From a virus: a stretch of DNA of 64,000 nt. Shown here piece by piece: positions 41,238 through 49,285 of the stretch (positions within the stretch are counted from its first letter, which is position 1; each line of letters starts with the position of its first letter). A program made the translations under genes and the position numbers. Location of the stretch: the IMG/VR virus record IMGVR_UViG_3300031951_000001, positions 1 to 64,000 of that record. One strand, written 5' to 3'. The notes beneath the pieces were generated by a model, which was not told the origin of the DNA, did not search any database, and saw only the letters and a program-made list of their open reading frames with translations.

Positions 41238-42449
41238 ATGAAATTTATAATTACCGAAGAGGAAAAAAAATATATTAAGGGACTCTATGGGTTGATAACT
41301 GAACAGACCAATGTTTCTAATGTTGTCATACCCGACAATATTTTGGAATATTCATATGACGAATGGGTAAAATGGTATAATGAAAATATAAAACCATTCA
41401 ACTCTACAACTCTAAGGAAAATAGTAAAAAATCGTATACCCGATAACCCTGATTTATTATTATCAGATGGTATAAGAAGCATCACTAAAACTCCGGATGA
41501 TAGAAGTAAATTCAATGGATTATTGAAAAAGTTTAACACTCCTCTATCTTCAAGTGCGACTATTTCAGAAAGAGATTCATTAATTTCAGCCTTCGAGCTA
41601 GCTCAAAATCTTGTTAATGAAGTTTATGAAAAATGGAATGATAGTTTGAAAAAAAATATGGTATTAACCATAACAGAAACAACAGAAACCGTTCCTGGCG
41701 AATCTATCGGTGGTACGGTAGAATTCCCAATTGAATGGAATCCTGATACCAATATTCAGTTATATGTTAATAATGAGTGGGAGTTGTCTCCAGAAGCCAT
41801 TGAATCTTATAATCAAAATATTCTAAGTAAAGTAAATATTGCGAAAGAACAATTCCCAAATGCGATAATATCATTGAAGTCATTGGATATTCAAACTTCT
41901 GCATCAAGATATAGAAATACCGGGCGGGCATCCGATTTAACTTTTCAAGAGCTATCAGGATATAGAAACAATTCTGCCAAAGATTATATAATTAATTCAT
42001 TAAAAGAAAATGGTGTCACCGAGACGGATACCGTAACCCCAACTCAACAATATTTAGGAAGTAATGGTGATGGTACCACAGGACCTAATCCTCCTGAGCC
42101 AAATGCTTATGTTAATGGAGGTAATGTTAAAATGAATACAACATCTACCGAACCAAGAAACCAATTTGGAGAACCTCACGCAACACCTGAAGAATATAAC
42201 CAATACAAATATTTAAAAGTGAAAATTGTTTTAGCCGCCACGATAGAGACAGAGGAAACCACACAGTCACCTGTTGAAGTTTTCAATTACTCATTGGATA
42301 TTGACGGTAAAATTATACCACCACCAACTCCGGTTAAAAGACCAAAACCAAAAGGTAAGTCATCCTCATTTAATTTCAGGGATAAATTAGCAGGATTTTT
42401 GAGTATAAATCCTAAATTATGTGCCGCTTATCAATCAGGAGGAAACTAA
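41238..42449 (+). CDS. Tagged protein of unknown function (403 aa)
   Basis: Leader MKFIITEEEKKYIKGLYGLI then TEQ: triplets I-T-E at 5-7 and 20-22. Middle: beta-rich region with GESIGGTVEFPIEWNPDTNI and an OmpA-like-looking SASRYRNTGRASDLTFQELS; the Pro/Gly-rich and Thr-rich C-terminal third (NGDGTTGPNPPEPNAYVNGG) is probably extended. A virion or exported structural role is likely. Confidence 0.65.
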   Translation: MKFIITEEEKKYIKGLYGLITEQTNVSNVVIPDNILEYSYDEWVKWYNENIKPFNSTTLRKIVKNRIPDNPDLLLSDGIRSITKTPDDRSKFNGLLKKFNTPLSSSATISERDSLISAFELAQNLVNEVYEKWNDSLKKNMVLTITETTETVPGESIGGTVEFPIEWNPDTNIQLYVNNEWELSPEAIESYNQNILSKVNIAKEQFPNAIISLKSLDIQTSASRYRNTGRASDLTFQELSGYRNNSAKDYIINSLKENGVTETDTVTPTQQYLGSNGDGTTGPNPPEPNAYVNGGNVKMNTTSTEPRNQFGEPHATPEEYNQYKYLKVKIVLAATIETEETTQSPVEVFNYSLDIDGKIIPPPTPVKRPKPKGKSSSFNFRDKLAGFLSINPKLCAAYQSGGN

Positions 42450-43028
42450 TACAAAACAAGCGACCATTTCGTTTTCTTTATTGTATGAGATGCCCACTGC
42501 AAAAGTTTGACCATCACTCAATAATGTGTCATTATGACCAGGACTTAATATCCAGCATTTTAACACTACCAAACTCAAACAGTCATAATAATTCATTCCT
42601 TCTTCATAAACAATAAGGACGGGATAAATCATGTGACCCATCATTAGGTTTTCACGAACGTCAACATAATTAACACCATACAAATCGCATCTCTCATCAA
42701 CGTCTTCTTTTGAAGATGTAGGTTGTTTGTGGTCCAAGTAACCATTCTTCAAACAGTAAGAAGATTGTTCAGTTGCAACCTTTACGATTGATTTATCGTA
42801 TGAAACAAATTCTAAACCTTTTGATTTACGGTATTTATTGTAATTTTTTTCAAAATACACATTGAATGAATCAATCGAGAACGTCTTTACGTTCGGTTTA
42901 ATAACCAACATAGTTTTTTCTAATTCGTCAACTGTCATTACTTTATTGCCCAAAGTTTTTTCTGTGGATTGACAGTATGAAAAAATGTTCAGGGACAAAA
43001 AAAGTGAGGTAATTAATAGTGGTTTCAT
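42435..43028 (-). CDS. Exported CAP/SCP-domain protein
   Basis: Signal peptide MKPLLITSLFLSLNIFSYCQ. CAP-domain pattern follows: FNVYFEKNYNKYRKSKGLEF near the N-terminus and the C-terminal SPGHNDTLLSDGQTFAVGIS, equivalent to the SPGH...L.....VGIG signature of cysteine-rich secretory/allergen proteins. Family members bind sterols or act as secreted virulence or competition factors; bacterial CAP domains are poorly understood. It overlaps the upstream lipoprotein gene by 4 nt. Confidence 0.75.
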   Translation of the reverse strand: MKPLLITSLFLSLNIFSYCQSTEKTLGNKVMTVDELEKTMLVIKPNVKTFSIDSFNVYFEKNYNKYRKSKGLEFVSYDKSIVKVATEQSSYCLKNGYLDHKQPTSSKEDVDERCDLYGVNYVDVRENLMMGHMIYPVLIVYEEGMNYYDCLSLVVLKCWILSPGHNDTLLSDGQTFAVGISYNKENEMVACFVLVSS

Positions 43029-43405
43029 TTTGTTATATGATATTCTAAAGTATCTAAAATTTGTACAACACCTACAGTATTATAATCCCAAAATTCACTC
43101 CCAACAGGAATGGTTTGTTCGTATGTTAAATTATTACGCAAATCTAATACCAAAAAACGATTTTTGGGTAAGGTGTCGATAAAAATACTATCTACGATAA
43201 TAAATTCTACATCAACATTTGTGTTCTCAAGAAGTTTTACATCATCTTCAGTTACTTCTGACAAACTTTGTTCAAATGAATTATCAATAATACGTTCGTA
43301 TTTTTTTTTACTAATACGAGAACCGTCAGACAACTGAACATTCTTTCTTGTTACACAAGATGATGTTAGTAGAATTACTATGATATATGTGAATATATTT
43401 TTCAT
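43025..43405 (-). CDS. Lipoprotein of unknown function (126 aa)
   Basis: Signal MKNIFTYIIVILLTSSC with a lipobox ending at Cys17, so a diacylglycerol anchor is expected. Mature part is acidic with a beta-rich end. Driven by the host-type box at 43415-43422. Operon with the CAP protein. Confidence 0.75.
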   Translation of the reverse strand: MKNIFTYIIVILLTSSCVTRKNVQLSDGSRISKKKYERIIDNSFEQSLSEVTEDDVKLLENTNVDVEFIIVDSIFIDTLPKNRFLVLDLRNNLTYEQTIPVGSEFWDYNTVGVVQILDTLEYHITK

Positions 43406-43414
43406 TATTTCCTA

Positions 43415-43422
43415 CAAATATA
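43415..43422 (-). promoter_or_regulatory. Host-type -7 box
   Basis: TATATTTG on the minus strand, 9 nt before the lipoprotein start. Confidence 0.65.
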
Positions 43423-43477
43423 CTAAATTTTTTCATATCCAATTTTTTTTCTTAAAATTTTTTCCTATAATTAATTT

Positions 43478-43678
43478 ATGAATATAAATTTTGAAACCCC
43501 CCAACTAATGTTTAAACTCACCAAGTATTTTGGTGAAATGGAAGATGGACGAACATTTGCTATAGTTGTTCGTTCAGGAGATGATTATGATTCAGTGGAA
43601 GATATTGAAACTGATGACGATGAATTCACACAAGAAGAGCTTGATGCTATTGAAAAAAGTTTTTATGATTCTTTATAA
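43478..43678 (+). CDS. Small acidic protein (66 aa)
   Basis: Starts MNINFETPQLMFKLTKYFGE; C-terminal half is Asp/Glu rich (SVEDIETDDDEFTQEELDAI). The acidity recalls DNA-mimic proteins, but it may simply be a small structural protein. Nine nt before the next gene. Confidence 0.6.
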   Translation: MNINFETPQLMFKLTKYFGEMEDGRTFAIVVRSGDDYDSVEDIETDDDEFTQEELDAIEKSFYDSL

Positions 43679-43687
43679 TTTATAACT

Positions 43688-44026
43688 ATGAAAAAAGAAA
43701 AAGCAAAAATGGCCGCGCCAAAGAAAGAAAAAAAGAAAAAGGTTGCCGAAAAAACAATTGTAACCGCTCCGAAAACAATTTCAGTTAAAATGGTAGAGTA
43801 TTATAATACCATGGTTGTACACGAACCAATTGAAATCAATGTTGAGGATTATCCCGAACTAAACGGGATGTCAGAGGAACAAATTAAGGATTACATTAAA
43901 GAGAATTGGTCTGACATGAAATCAACGAATGAGGAATGGTACGAATCCCTTTATGACGAATGTAGTCAATCCGACGTAATGAGAGAAAAGATTACAGGTG
44001 AAGAACAAGAATGTTACTTCGATTAA
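43688..44026 (+). CDS. Protein with basic head and acidic body (112 aa)
   Basis: Lysine-rich N-terminus (MKKEKAKMAAPKKEKKKKVA) followed by an acidic region ending EEQECYFD. Such bipartite chains can bind nucleic acid through the head. Unknown. Confidence 0.65.
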   Translation: MKKEKAKMAAPKKEKKKKVAEKTIVTAPKTISVKMVEYYNTMVVHEPIEINVEDYPELNGMSEEQIKDYIKENWSDMKSTNEEWYESLYDECSQSDVMREKITGEEQECYFD

Positions 44027-44033
44027 TTGAATT

Positions 44034-44081
44034 ATAGTACTATTTATAAGTAATAAACCATTAACAAAAAAATAGTACTAT
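44034..44081 (+). promoter_or_regulatory. Palindromic repeats around a late-type box
   Basis: The palindrome ATAGTACTAT occurs at 44034-44043 and 44072-44081, flanking TATTTAT (44041-44047), with the second copy ending at the ATG of the microprotein. Operator-like arrangement. Confidence 0.55.
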
Positions 44082-44115
44082 GAAAAACGGTGGTGGTTGT
44101 GGTTGTGGAAAATAA
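44080..44115 (+). CDS. Microprotein MKNGGGCGCGK (11 aa)
   Basis: ATG 44080 to TAA codes for eleven residues: MKNGGGCGCGK. The unit has its own late-type box and a strong terminator, and no other ORF fits between them. The CxC in a glycine-rich context could be modified, bind metal, or link to a partner. Alternatively the transcript functions as RNA. Confidence 0.45.
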   Translation: MKNGGGCGCGK

Positions 44116-44142
44116 TTTCCCAAACACGTTAAACAGAACAAA

Positions 44143-44168
44143 GGGAAGAGTAATCTTCCCTTTTTTTT
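44143..44168 (+). terminator. Rho-independent terminator
   Basis: Stem GGGAAGA/TCTTCCC with 4-nt loop, then eight T's. It isolates the microprotein unit. Confidence 0.85.
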
Positions 44169-44190
44169 CATATAAACTATAATTATTTTT

Positions 44191-44379
44191 ATGACAAACG
44201 AACAAAAAGCACAACAATACGGAGAGTTATTGAACGAACACACAAGATTGGGTAATCAGATTAACGAAATTAAAGGACAAAGTATTGATTTGAATCAAAA
44301 TCAGTTGAGTCAAATCGGAAGACTGGAAACCCAACAAATTCGAATTATGAATTACATTAATAGACTGCTCTCACAGTAA
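44191..44379 (+). CDS. Small coiled-coil protein (62 aa)
   Basis: MTNEQKAQQYGELLNEHTRL followed by repeated leucine/isoleucine heptads (NQINEIKGQ, QLSQIGRLETQ). Glutamine- and asparagine-rich. Probably oligomeric; unknown function. Confidence 0.65.
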   Translation: MTNEQKAQQYGELLNEHTRLGNQINEIKGQSIDLNQNQLSQIGRLETQQIRIMNYINRLLSQ

Positions 44380-44402
44380 TCATCTATTGTATATTTATAT
44401 AC

Positions 44403-44732
44403 ATGAAGATTGTATTAACAGAATCTCAAATGGAAAAGTTGATTGATGAGCAATTGACTAAACCTAAAGAGACCGAGGATTTTTCAGAGTATATCAGAAA
44501 ATTTAACACGATTAAACTTAATAATAAGACATTTACTCCTGACGATTTTTTATCGAAGTTAAATAATTCACCAATCCAACTTAATTTATTCCATATTCAA
44601 ACAGATGGGTATAATATCGGAACGGGAGCTTTATCTGCTAAAGGTAAAATTGGTAATCTCAATTTGATATTGAGTGTGAAACCGGTAGGAGATTTCAAAA
44701 CAGGTTTGGTTACAATAACAAAAACGATATAA
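44403..44732 (+). CDS. Tagged protein (109 aa)
   Basis: Leader MKIVLTESQMEKLIDEQL: triplets L-T-E (5-7) and I-D-E (14-16). Late-type box (TATATTTATAT) a few nt before ATG. The mature part is beta-rich (IGTGALSAKGKIGNLNLILS). No family recognised. Confidence 0.75.
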   Translation: MKIVLTESQMEKLIDEQLTKPKETEDFSEYIRKFNTIKLNNKTFTPDDFLSKLNNSPIQLNLFHIQTDGYNIGTGALSAKGKIGNLNLILSVKPVGDFKTGLVTITKTI

Positions 44733-44760
44733 ACCTTATATTTATTATAAAACAAAAGAT

Positions 44761-45174
44761 ATGAAACATTTATTGAATGACTTATCCGAAGAGGAAAAAA
44801 ATAGAATTCGTGAGCAACACACTGGCGGTAAGAAACTTGTAATCGAAAATTTCGATAAACTTGTTAATACCAAACTTGGTGATGTTAAACCATTGTTGCG
44901 GGAACAAACTGAGGAAGCAAATATTACAAAATCTATTCAGTGTTTTTTAAATAAAAGAATGAATGCGGGTTTAGTAGTTGATGGTTTAGCCGGTGATAAT
45001 ACAAGTAAAGCCGTTGAAAAATACCAAAGTAACATTGGAGTTTTTCCTACTGATGGGATATTGGGCCCCGATACAAAAGATAAAATGCCACAATCTGACG
45101 TTAAAATATTAGAGGAATGTATAAATGAACATTCGGATATTATTGATAAAGTATTAAGGTGGTTTGGATTTTAA
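44761..45174 (+). CDS. Tagged peptidoglycan-binding-domain protein
   Basis: A 137-residue protein. The N-terminus MKHLLNDLSEEEKNRIREQH has L-S-E and I-R-E triplets, with LLRE near residue 47. The C-terminal part (SIQCFLNKRMNAGLVVDGLA, then GDNTSKAVEKYQSNIGVFPT) is the peptidoglycan-binding domain 1 type, which has DGxxGxxT and a repeated helix. An N-terminal, possibly removed leader followed by a wall-binding domain resembles the 40330 protein. Confidence 0.75.
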   Translation: MKHLLNDLSEEEKNRIREQHTGGKKLVIENFDKLVNTKLGDVKPLLREQTEEANITKSIQCFLNKRMNAGLVVDGLAGDNTSKAVEKYQSNIGVFPTDGILGPDTKDKMPQSDVKILEECINEHSDIIDKVLRWFGF

Positions 45175-45182
45175 AACTATAA

Positions 45183-45206
45183 AAGGGGTCTTATGACCCC
45201 TTTTTT
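45183..45206 (+). terminator. Rho-independent terminator
   Basis: Perfect stem AAGGGGTC/GACCCCTT, TTAT loop, T-run. Confidence 0.85.
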
Positions 45207-45405
45207 AATGACGGTTACACGGAGCTTTGAAATGAACCAAGTCGTTTCCTTTATTCATTTTCTGAACTTTCTTTGAATGCTTTTGTCCTCGTTTTGCATG
45301 TGCCGAATAATTGTAACCACGTTGAGGTGATGAACAAGAACCGAGAAACAGGATTGACAAAATGATTGTTGCGAACAGAACAAATGCTTTGAATGGGTTT
45401 TTCAT
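45205..45405 (-). CDS. Small basic lipoprotein (66 aa)
   Basis: Signal segment FVLFATIILSILFLGSC with lipobox LGSC. The mature part is His/Lys/Asn-rich (SAHAKRGQKHSKKVQKMNKG) and ends CNRH. A host-type box upstream. A short lipidated peptide may sit in the outer membrane. Confidence 0.7.
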   Translation of the reverse strand: MKNPFKAFVLFATIILSILFLGSCSSPQRGYNYSAHAKRGQKHSKKVQKMNKGNDLVHFKAPCNRH

Positions 45406-45482
45406 AATTGTATGGGTTTAAAATTGTGGTACAAATATACTTCACTTTTTTAAATCTACAAATATTTTTTATAAAAAAACTT

Positions 45483-46154
45483 ATGAACATAGTACATAGT
45501 CCAGGAGGACCGGTGGTTAAAGAACTTGATGATTTTTTGAGGAGTGATAGATGTCCTGTCTCCGAATACCCAATACAAGTAAGACATTCTCATGGGGATG
45601 AAAAACACATAACTTTTATGATTGAACAATTAACCGAAGATATTGTGAAAGACCCTATGGTATTAGGCCCACTACATAGGGATGCGGTCCATGAAGTTTG
45701 GACATTTAGCGAATACAACATTCATCTAATGAATCAAGCGGGGATTACTAAAGCGAGATTGATTAAATTAGAACCTACCGATGAGTATAGGGCGGAAATT
45801 CTTTCATACAATCCTGACAACACTTATGACTATGATGTATCTTTCTTTGGTTGGATGAGTGAAAGAAGATACAATATGATGTACCAATTACAAAGTAGAG
45901 GATTGAGGGTTATGTATGGACAGGATGGTTGGGGTGAGCATAGAGACAGAATTATTGCTAAAAGCAAAGTTATGGTTAACGTACATTATGCGGAAGATTT
46001 TAAATGTTTTGAACAAATCAGATGTTTTCCTTGGATGTGTACCGGTAAAATAGTTGTGAGTGAAACTAGTTATGATACGGACGAAAGAGTAATATTCGCC
46101 GATTATGACAAATTAGCCGATACTGTTGCCGAAGTAATTAGAACAAGATTTTAA
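45483..46154 (+). CDS. Glycosyltransferase-like protein
   Basis: ATG 45483 (MNIVHSPGGPVVKELDDFLR); a longer frame to 45408 crosses the promoter region. The C-terminal half YDVSFFGWMSERRYNMMYQL, then RVMYGQDGWGEHRDRIIAKS and NVHYAEDFKCFEQIRCFPWM, matches the glycosyltransferase-family C-terminal pattern seen in viral and phage proteins: a nucleotide-sugar site with E in FEQIR. It probably transfers a sugar to phage or host polymer; substrate unknown. 223 residues, with a shortened N-terminal domain. Confidence 0.6.
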   Translation: MNIVHSPGGPVVKELDDFLRSDRCPVSEYPIQVRHSHGDEKHITFMIEQLTEDIVKDPMVLGPLHRDAVHEVWTFSEYNIHLMNQAGITKARLIKLEPTDEYRAEILSYNPDNTYDYDVSFFGWMSERRYNMMYQLQSRGLRVMYGQDGWGEHRDRIIAKSKVMVNVHYAEDFKCFEQIRCFPWMCTGKIVVSETSYDTDERVIFADYDKLADTVAEVIRTRF

Positions 46155-46184
46155 AAAAAACAATATTTATTATAAAATAATATT

Positions 46185-46604
46185 GTGATTAACTTAAATG
46201 AAGAAGTAAGAAAGTTTGGATACCTTTCATTGTATAAAAGAGGTGTGGTTATTTCCGAACAAACAACAGGCACAACTAGTACTAGCGGTGTAACTTCAGG
46301 TTTAACTACAGTAGAAACTACCTTACTCGGTTTTCTAAATGACGTTGTTCAAAAAAGTTTAACCCAAGACCCATCAAATGTTTCTTTCAGTGGATTAACC
46401 GATGATGTCGAGAAAAGAAAACAAATGACTGATTTGAGTAATCAATTAATACAAAAAAGAGATACTGGTTCGGTAGATGTAAATCAAAGTAATTTTCAAT
46501 TATATCTCAATACGATGAACAGTATGTTTCCTAATACGGAAGACAAACTCCCATTTTATCAATTGGGGTTAGGTGTTAAAAAGATGGAACAGAAAACCAT
46601 TTAG
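46185..46604 (+). CDS. Tagged protein with GTG start (139 aa)
   Basis: GTG 46185 (MINLNEEVRKFGYLSLYKRG) with triplets L-N-E (4-6) and I-S-E (23-25). A late-type box is present upstream. The mature region is Thr/Ser/Gly-rich (TTGTTSTSGVTSGLTTVETT) and then helical. It converges with 46576-47058 (29-nt overlap). Confidence 0.7.
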   Translation: MINLNEEVRKFGYLSLYKRGVVISEQTTGTTSTSGVTSGLTTVETTLLGFLNDVVQKSLTQDPSNVSFSGLTDDVEKRKQMTDLSNQLIQKRDTGSVDVNQSNFQLYLNTMNSMFPNTEDKLPFYQLGLGVKKMEQKTI

Positions 46605-47058
46605 GTACTAATCCATGTTTCCATACCGCGAAACTTGATTTCGCACCACGGTAATAATTCCTATATGACTCCACAACATCGGATACTTTATATTCATCAG
46701 GCATTGCCTTTGGTGGTTCAGTAAATCCAACATCATTAATTGTTGGTTTATTTGACAAACACCACTCAATAACATCCTGTGATTTATGACGTTTTTCGTA
46801 ACGACTGGTGTATTCTTTACAAAGGGCGAGTCCAAGTTCGCAAAGATAAAGATAGTTCGATAATGAGGACCTGGTCCATATAGAACAGGGGTGATTCTTG
46901 TGGGATAACTTATACGGTACTTGGTCGGTCGGTTGGTCGGTCATGTAATGTGCCGAACAAAGTAGTTGAGCCGTCTCAAGAATCATTTTGACCACATGTT
47001 TATCACAATGGTCTTTAGCACATTTTTCTACATCCCAATCTAAAAAGAAAATATTCAT
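46576..47058 (-). CDS. Conserved phage protein (LDWDxxxCAxxHCDKHVVKM family)
   Basis: The ATG at 47058 follows a TATCTTTG box; the longer frame (47154) is rejected. A 160-residue protein with MNIFFLDWDVEKCAKDHCDK, HVVKMILETAQLLC, and later SHKNHPCSIW and AMPDEYK. The pattern is familiar from many tailed phages, but I know no proven function; the conserved His, Cys and Asp suggest a metal-dependent enzyme. Confidence 0.75.
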   Translation of the reverse strand: MNIFFLDWDVEKCAKDHCDKHVVKMILETAQLLCSAHYMTDQPTDQVPYKLSHKNHPCSIWTRSSLSNYLYLCELGLALCKEYTSRYEKRHKSQDVIEWCLSNKPTINDVGFTEPPKAMPDEYKVSDVVESYRNYYRGAKSSFAVWKHGLVPKWFSVPSF

Positions 47059-47089
47059 AGTACAAAGATATTTATAAAAAAACAAAGAT

Positions 47090-47299
47090 ATGAAAAAGTC
47101 ATTAGTTATGTTATCACTATTCTCATTTTTATTTGCTGGTTGTACATTGACCATTGGAGATGGATGTAAATGTGGTGAGAATGGATGTAGTAAGCCTGCG
47201 CAAATTCAAATAATTGAAAAAGAACCTCAAGTTGAGGAAACAACAGATTTTCCATCTGACGAATTCCATGTAGTTGAGGACACCACAGAAAATTTCTAA
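47090..47299 (+). CDS. Small cysteine-rich lipoprotein (69 aa)
   Basis: MKKSLVMLSLFSFLFAGC gives a lipobox (FAGC at residues 15-18). The mature part has CKCGENGC, then an acidic Thr-rich tail. Both late-type and host-type boxes lie upstream. Probably surface-anchored. Confidence 0.7.
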   Translation: MKKSLVMLSLFSFLFAGCTLTIGDGCKCGENGCSKPAQIQIIEKEPQVEETTDFPSDEFHVVEDTTENF

Positions 47300-47302
47300 A
47301 AA

Positions 47303-47635
47303 ATGGTTTTTACAATAACTGAAAAGAAAAAACAGGCTTTATTGTCGGTCCTACAATCATTCTTCGATGGTAAGCTAGAAGAATATAGGGATTTGGATGA
47401 TGCCGGTGAATTGGAATATTTTACCGGAGCATTTGTAAATAACATAGATAAAATAGAGATTGCTGACATCAGAAGGTCCGAAGGTATATGGTCCGTTGAT
47501 TTGATATTCCATATGAATAGAATTTACTCATATGCTGATGAAGATTTGATTTATGATTTATCTTCAGGATTAACCGATTATATTGGTGAAAACGATATAA
47601 ACGTATCACAACAAGAAGCGGAATATGGCATCTGA
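47303..47635 (+). CDS. Tagged protein (110 aa)
   Basis: Begins MVFTITEKKKQALLSVLQSF: I-T-E at 5-7. Acidic body with IYSYADEDLIYDLSSGLTDY. Overlaps the next gene by 11 nt. Confidence 0.7.
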   Translation: MVFTITEKKKQALLSVLQSFFDGKLEEYRDLDDAGELEYFTGAFVNNIDKIEIADIRRSEGIWSVDLIFHMNRIYSYADEDLIYDLSSGLTDYIGENDINVSQQEAEYGI

Positions 47636-48110
47636 ATTAGAAAGACTGTCTGATAAAGTATTGTTTCAAATTATAAAACAAATCGATGAAAATTGTGAGT
47701 CTAATAGTATTTCGTTAGAATCTGAATTTGGTGATGAAATTATCACTGTTATTGACCAAACTCTCAAAATTTTTGGAATAATTGATAATCCAAAATATAT
47801 TGATGATGAATTCTTATGGACAGTATTGAAAATGAACATGAATAAATTATCTGATGATAGATTGGTGGGAAATTTAGAACGGCCAGAAATTAAGGAATAT
47901 GAATTTGATATTGATGTAAGTGAGACGGTTTATCAGACAAGTTCATGGACACATCGAATAGAATCATATGGAAATCCATATAGAATAGCGAGAGCCATGG
48001 AATATAACGGAGATTTAGATTATTGGGAGGGAAGACAAGGTTATACCGATATTAACGACTCAGAAACTAATGAGATAAGAATAGATAAAAGAAGTTTCAA
48101 AGAGATTTAA
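47625..48110 (+). CDS. Protein of unknown function (161 aa)
   Basis: Acidic N-terminal helices (MASELERLSDKVLFQIIKQI) and a C-terminal beta region (EYEFDIDVSETVYQTSSWTH). Not tagged. Converges with the DnaJ-like gene (4-nt overlap). Confidence 0.6.
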   Translation: MASELERLSDKVLFQIIKQIDENCESNSISLESEFGDEIITVIDQTLKIFGIIDNPKYIDDEFLWTVLKMNMNKLSDDRLVGNLERPEIKEYEFDIDVSETVYQTSSWTHRIESYGNPYRIARAMEYNGDLDYWEGRQGYTDINDSETNEIRIDKRSFKEI

Positions 48111-48874
48111 TCCAACTCTCCCAAGTTATCCACATTTATTCTACCGTTCAATCTTTTTCCAAACTTTGGTTCATCTATCGCTTCGTAAAAATACGTATCG
48201 TCTTTCTCTAATGTTTGATTCATAGGCTCTACAATAGGTGTTTGGACTCTCATTAAACTTATAGTTTTATTGTTTGGGTATATTGAGTCAGGTGCCATTT
48301 CATCCCATTCATCTAACTCCATAAATTCATTCATTAACTCTGTATCATATGAGGCATAAAACCACTGACTAATCTCTCTTTTATCATAATCGTCGTAAGT
48401 TCCACTACCACCACATTCATTACAATTTACTTGTCCATCGCCTGCACAGTAATCACAATCTAAATCACCATCGCCATCACAAAGCCCGCAAGTATCATCT
48501 TCCTCATCTCGTCCACTACCACTACAATCACTACATTCTTCGCGGCCAGTACCATCACAGTAATCACAATTTTCATATCCATCACCATCACATTGAGGAC
48601 ATTGGGTCTCTGAATAATCCAAATCTATTTCAATTAATGAGTAGGCAAATAAATTATTAACTATTTCATCATACTTTTTATCTAAAACTTCGGGAGTATC
48701 TACGAGCGGTAAAAGAAAAGAAGAAATTATAATATCTTTAGCCGTCATTCCCTCTGCTAATTTATTATAAGGGAAAGTAGAATGAAAGTAGGTATAGATG
48801 TCTGTGGGTTGTATGTTGCTGAAATTAGGTTGATGTATTTTTTTTACAACCGAAATTAATTTATTTTTTTCCAT
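48107..48874 (-). CDS. DnaJ-type zinc-finger protein with six CxxCxGxG repeats
   Basis: The ATG at 48874 follows a late-type box; the frame to 48931 runs through it. A 255-residue protein. Residues about 90-160 contain six CxxCxGxG motifs (CPQCDGDG, CDYCDGTG, CSDCSGSG, CGLCDGDG, CDYCAGDG, CNECGGSG), where DnaJ has four. There is no J domain (no HPD), so it cannot stimulate DnaK in the usual way. Likely a zinc-bound substrate-binding or oxidoreductase-like module. N- and C-terminal parts are unfamiliar. Confidence 0.75.
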   Translation of the reverse strand: MEKNKLISVVKKIHQPNFSNIQPTDIYTYFHSTFPYNKLAEGMTAKDIIISSFLLPLVDTPEVLDKKYDEIVNNLFAYSLIEIDLDYSETQCPQCDGDGYENCDYCDGTGREECSDCSGSGRDEEDDTCGLCDGDGDLDCDYCAGDGQVNCNECGGSGTYDDYDKREISQWFYASYDTELMNEFMELDEWDEMAPDSIYPNNKTISLMRVQTPIVEPMNQTLEKDDTYFYEAIDEPKFGKRLNGRINVDNLGELD

Positions 48875-48936
48875 ATTAATAAATAGTCTATGGGCACGCT
48901 TGTTGATATTTATACAATAATATACAAACAAAAAAA

Positions 48937-49269
48937 ATGAAAAAGATAATTACTTTGGTTTTTTTGATGATGTCCATTATGTCTTTTGGACAAAAATTTA
49001 ATGCCGAGTATAATTTGGTTATTGATTACAATGGTAAGGAAAGACTTGAAAAAAATCATTCAGGAGTTTGGACCGTATCCGACTCAACCTTGTATCAGTT
49101 TTATGATAACGACACTTTAGAATATAAAATTTCAGAAATAAAAGGTAGAAATGTTTTTCATGTAAATGATTTTGGAGAAACAGTTAAATTTTTATTTAAC
49201 GCAAATGGAGATGTTGTAAGAACTAATATGACAAGACCAAATCAATATCTTATTTACAGAAAAAGATAA
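48937..49269 (+). CDS. Exported protein of unknown function (110 aa)
   Basis: Signal peptide MKKIITLVFLMMSIMSFGQ, cleaved near SFGQ. Mature part resembles short secreted beta proteins of Bacteroidota (NLVIDYNGKERLEKNHSGVW and DTLEYKISEIKGRNVFH). Starts 6 nt after a divergent gene start codon. Confidence 0.7.
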   Translation: MKKIITLVFLMMSIMSFGQKFNAEYNLVIDYNGKERLEKNHSGVWTVSDSTLYQFYDNDTLEYKISEIKGRNVFHVNDFGETVKFLFNANGDVVRTNMTRPNQYLIYRKR

Positions 49270-49285
49270 TTTTGTATTTATTAGT

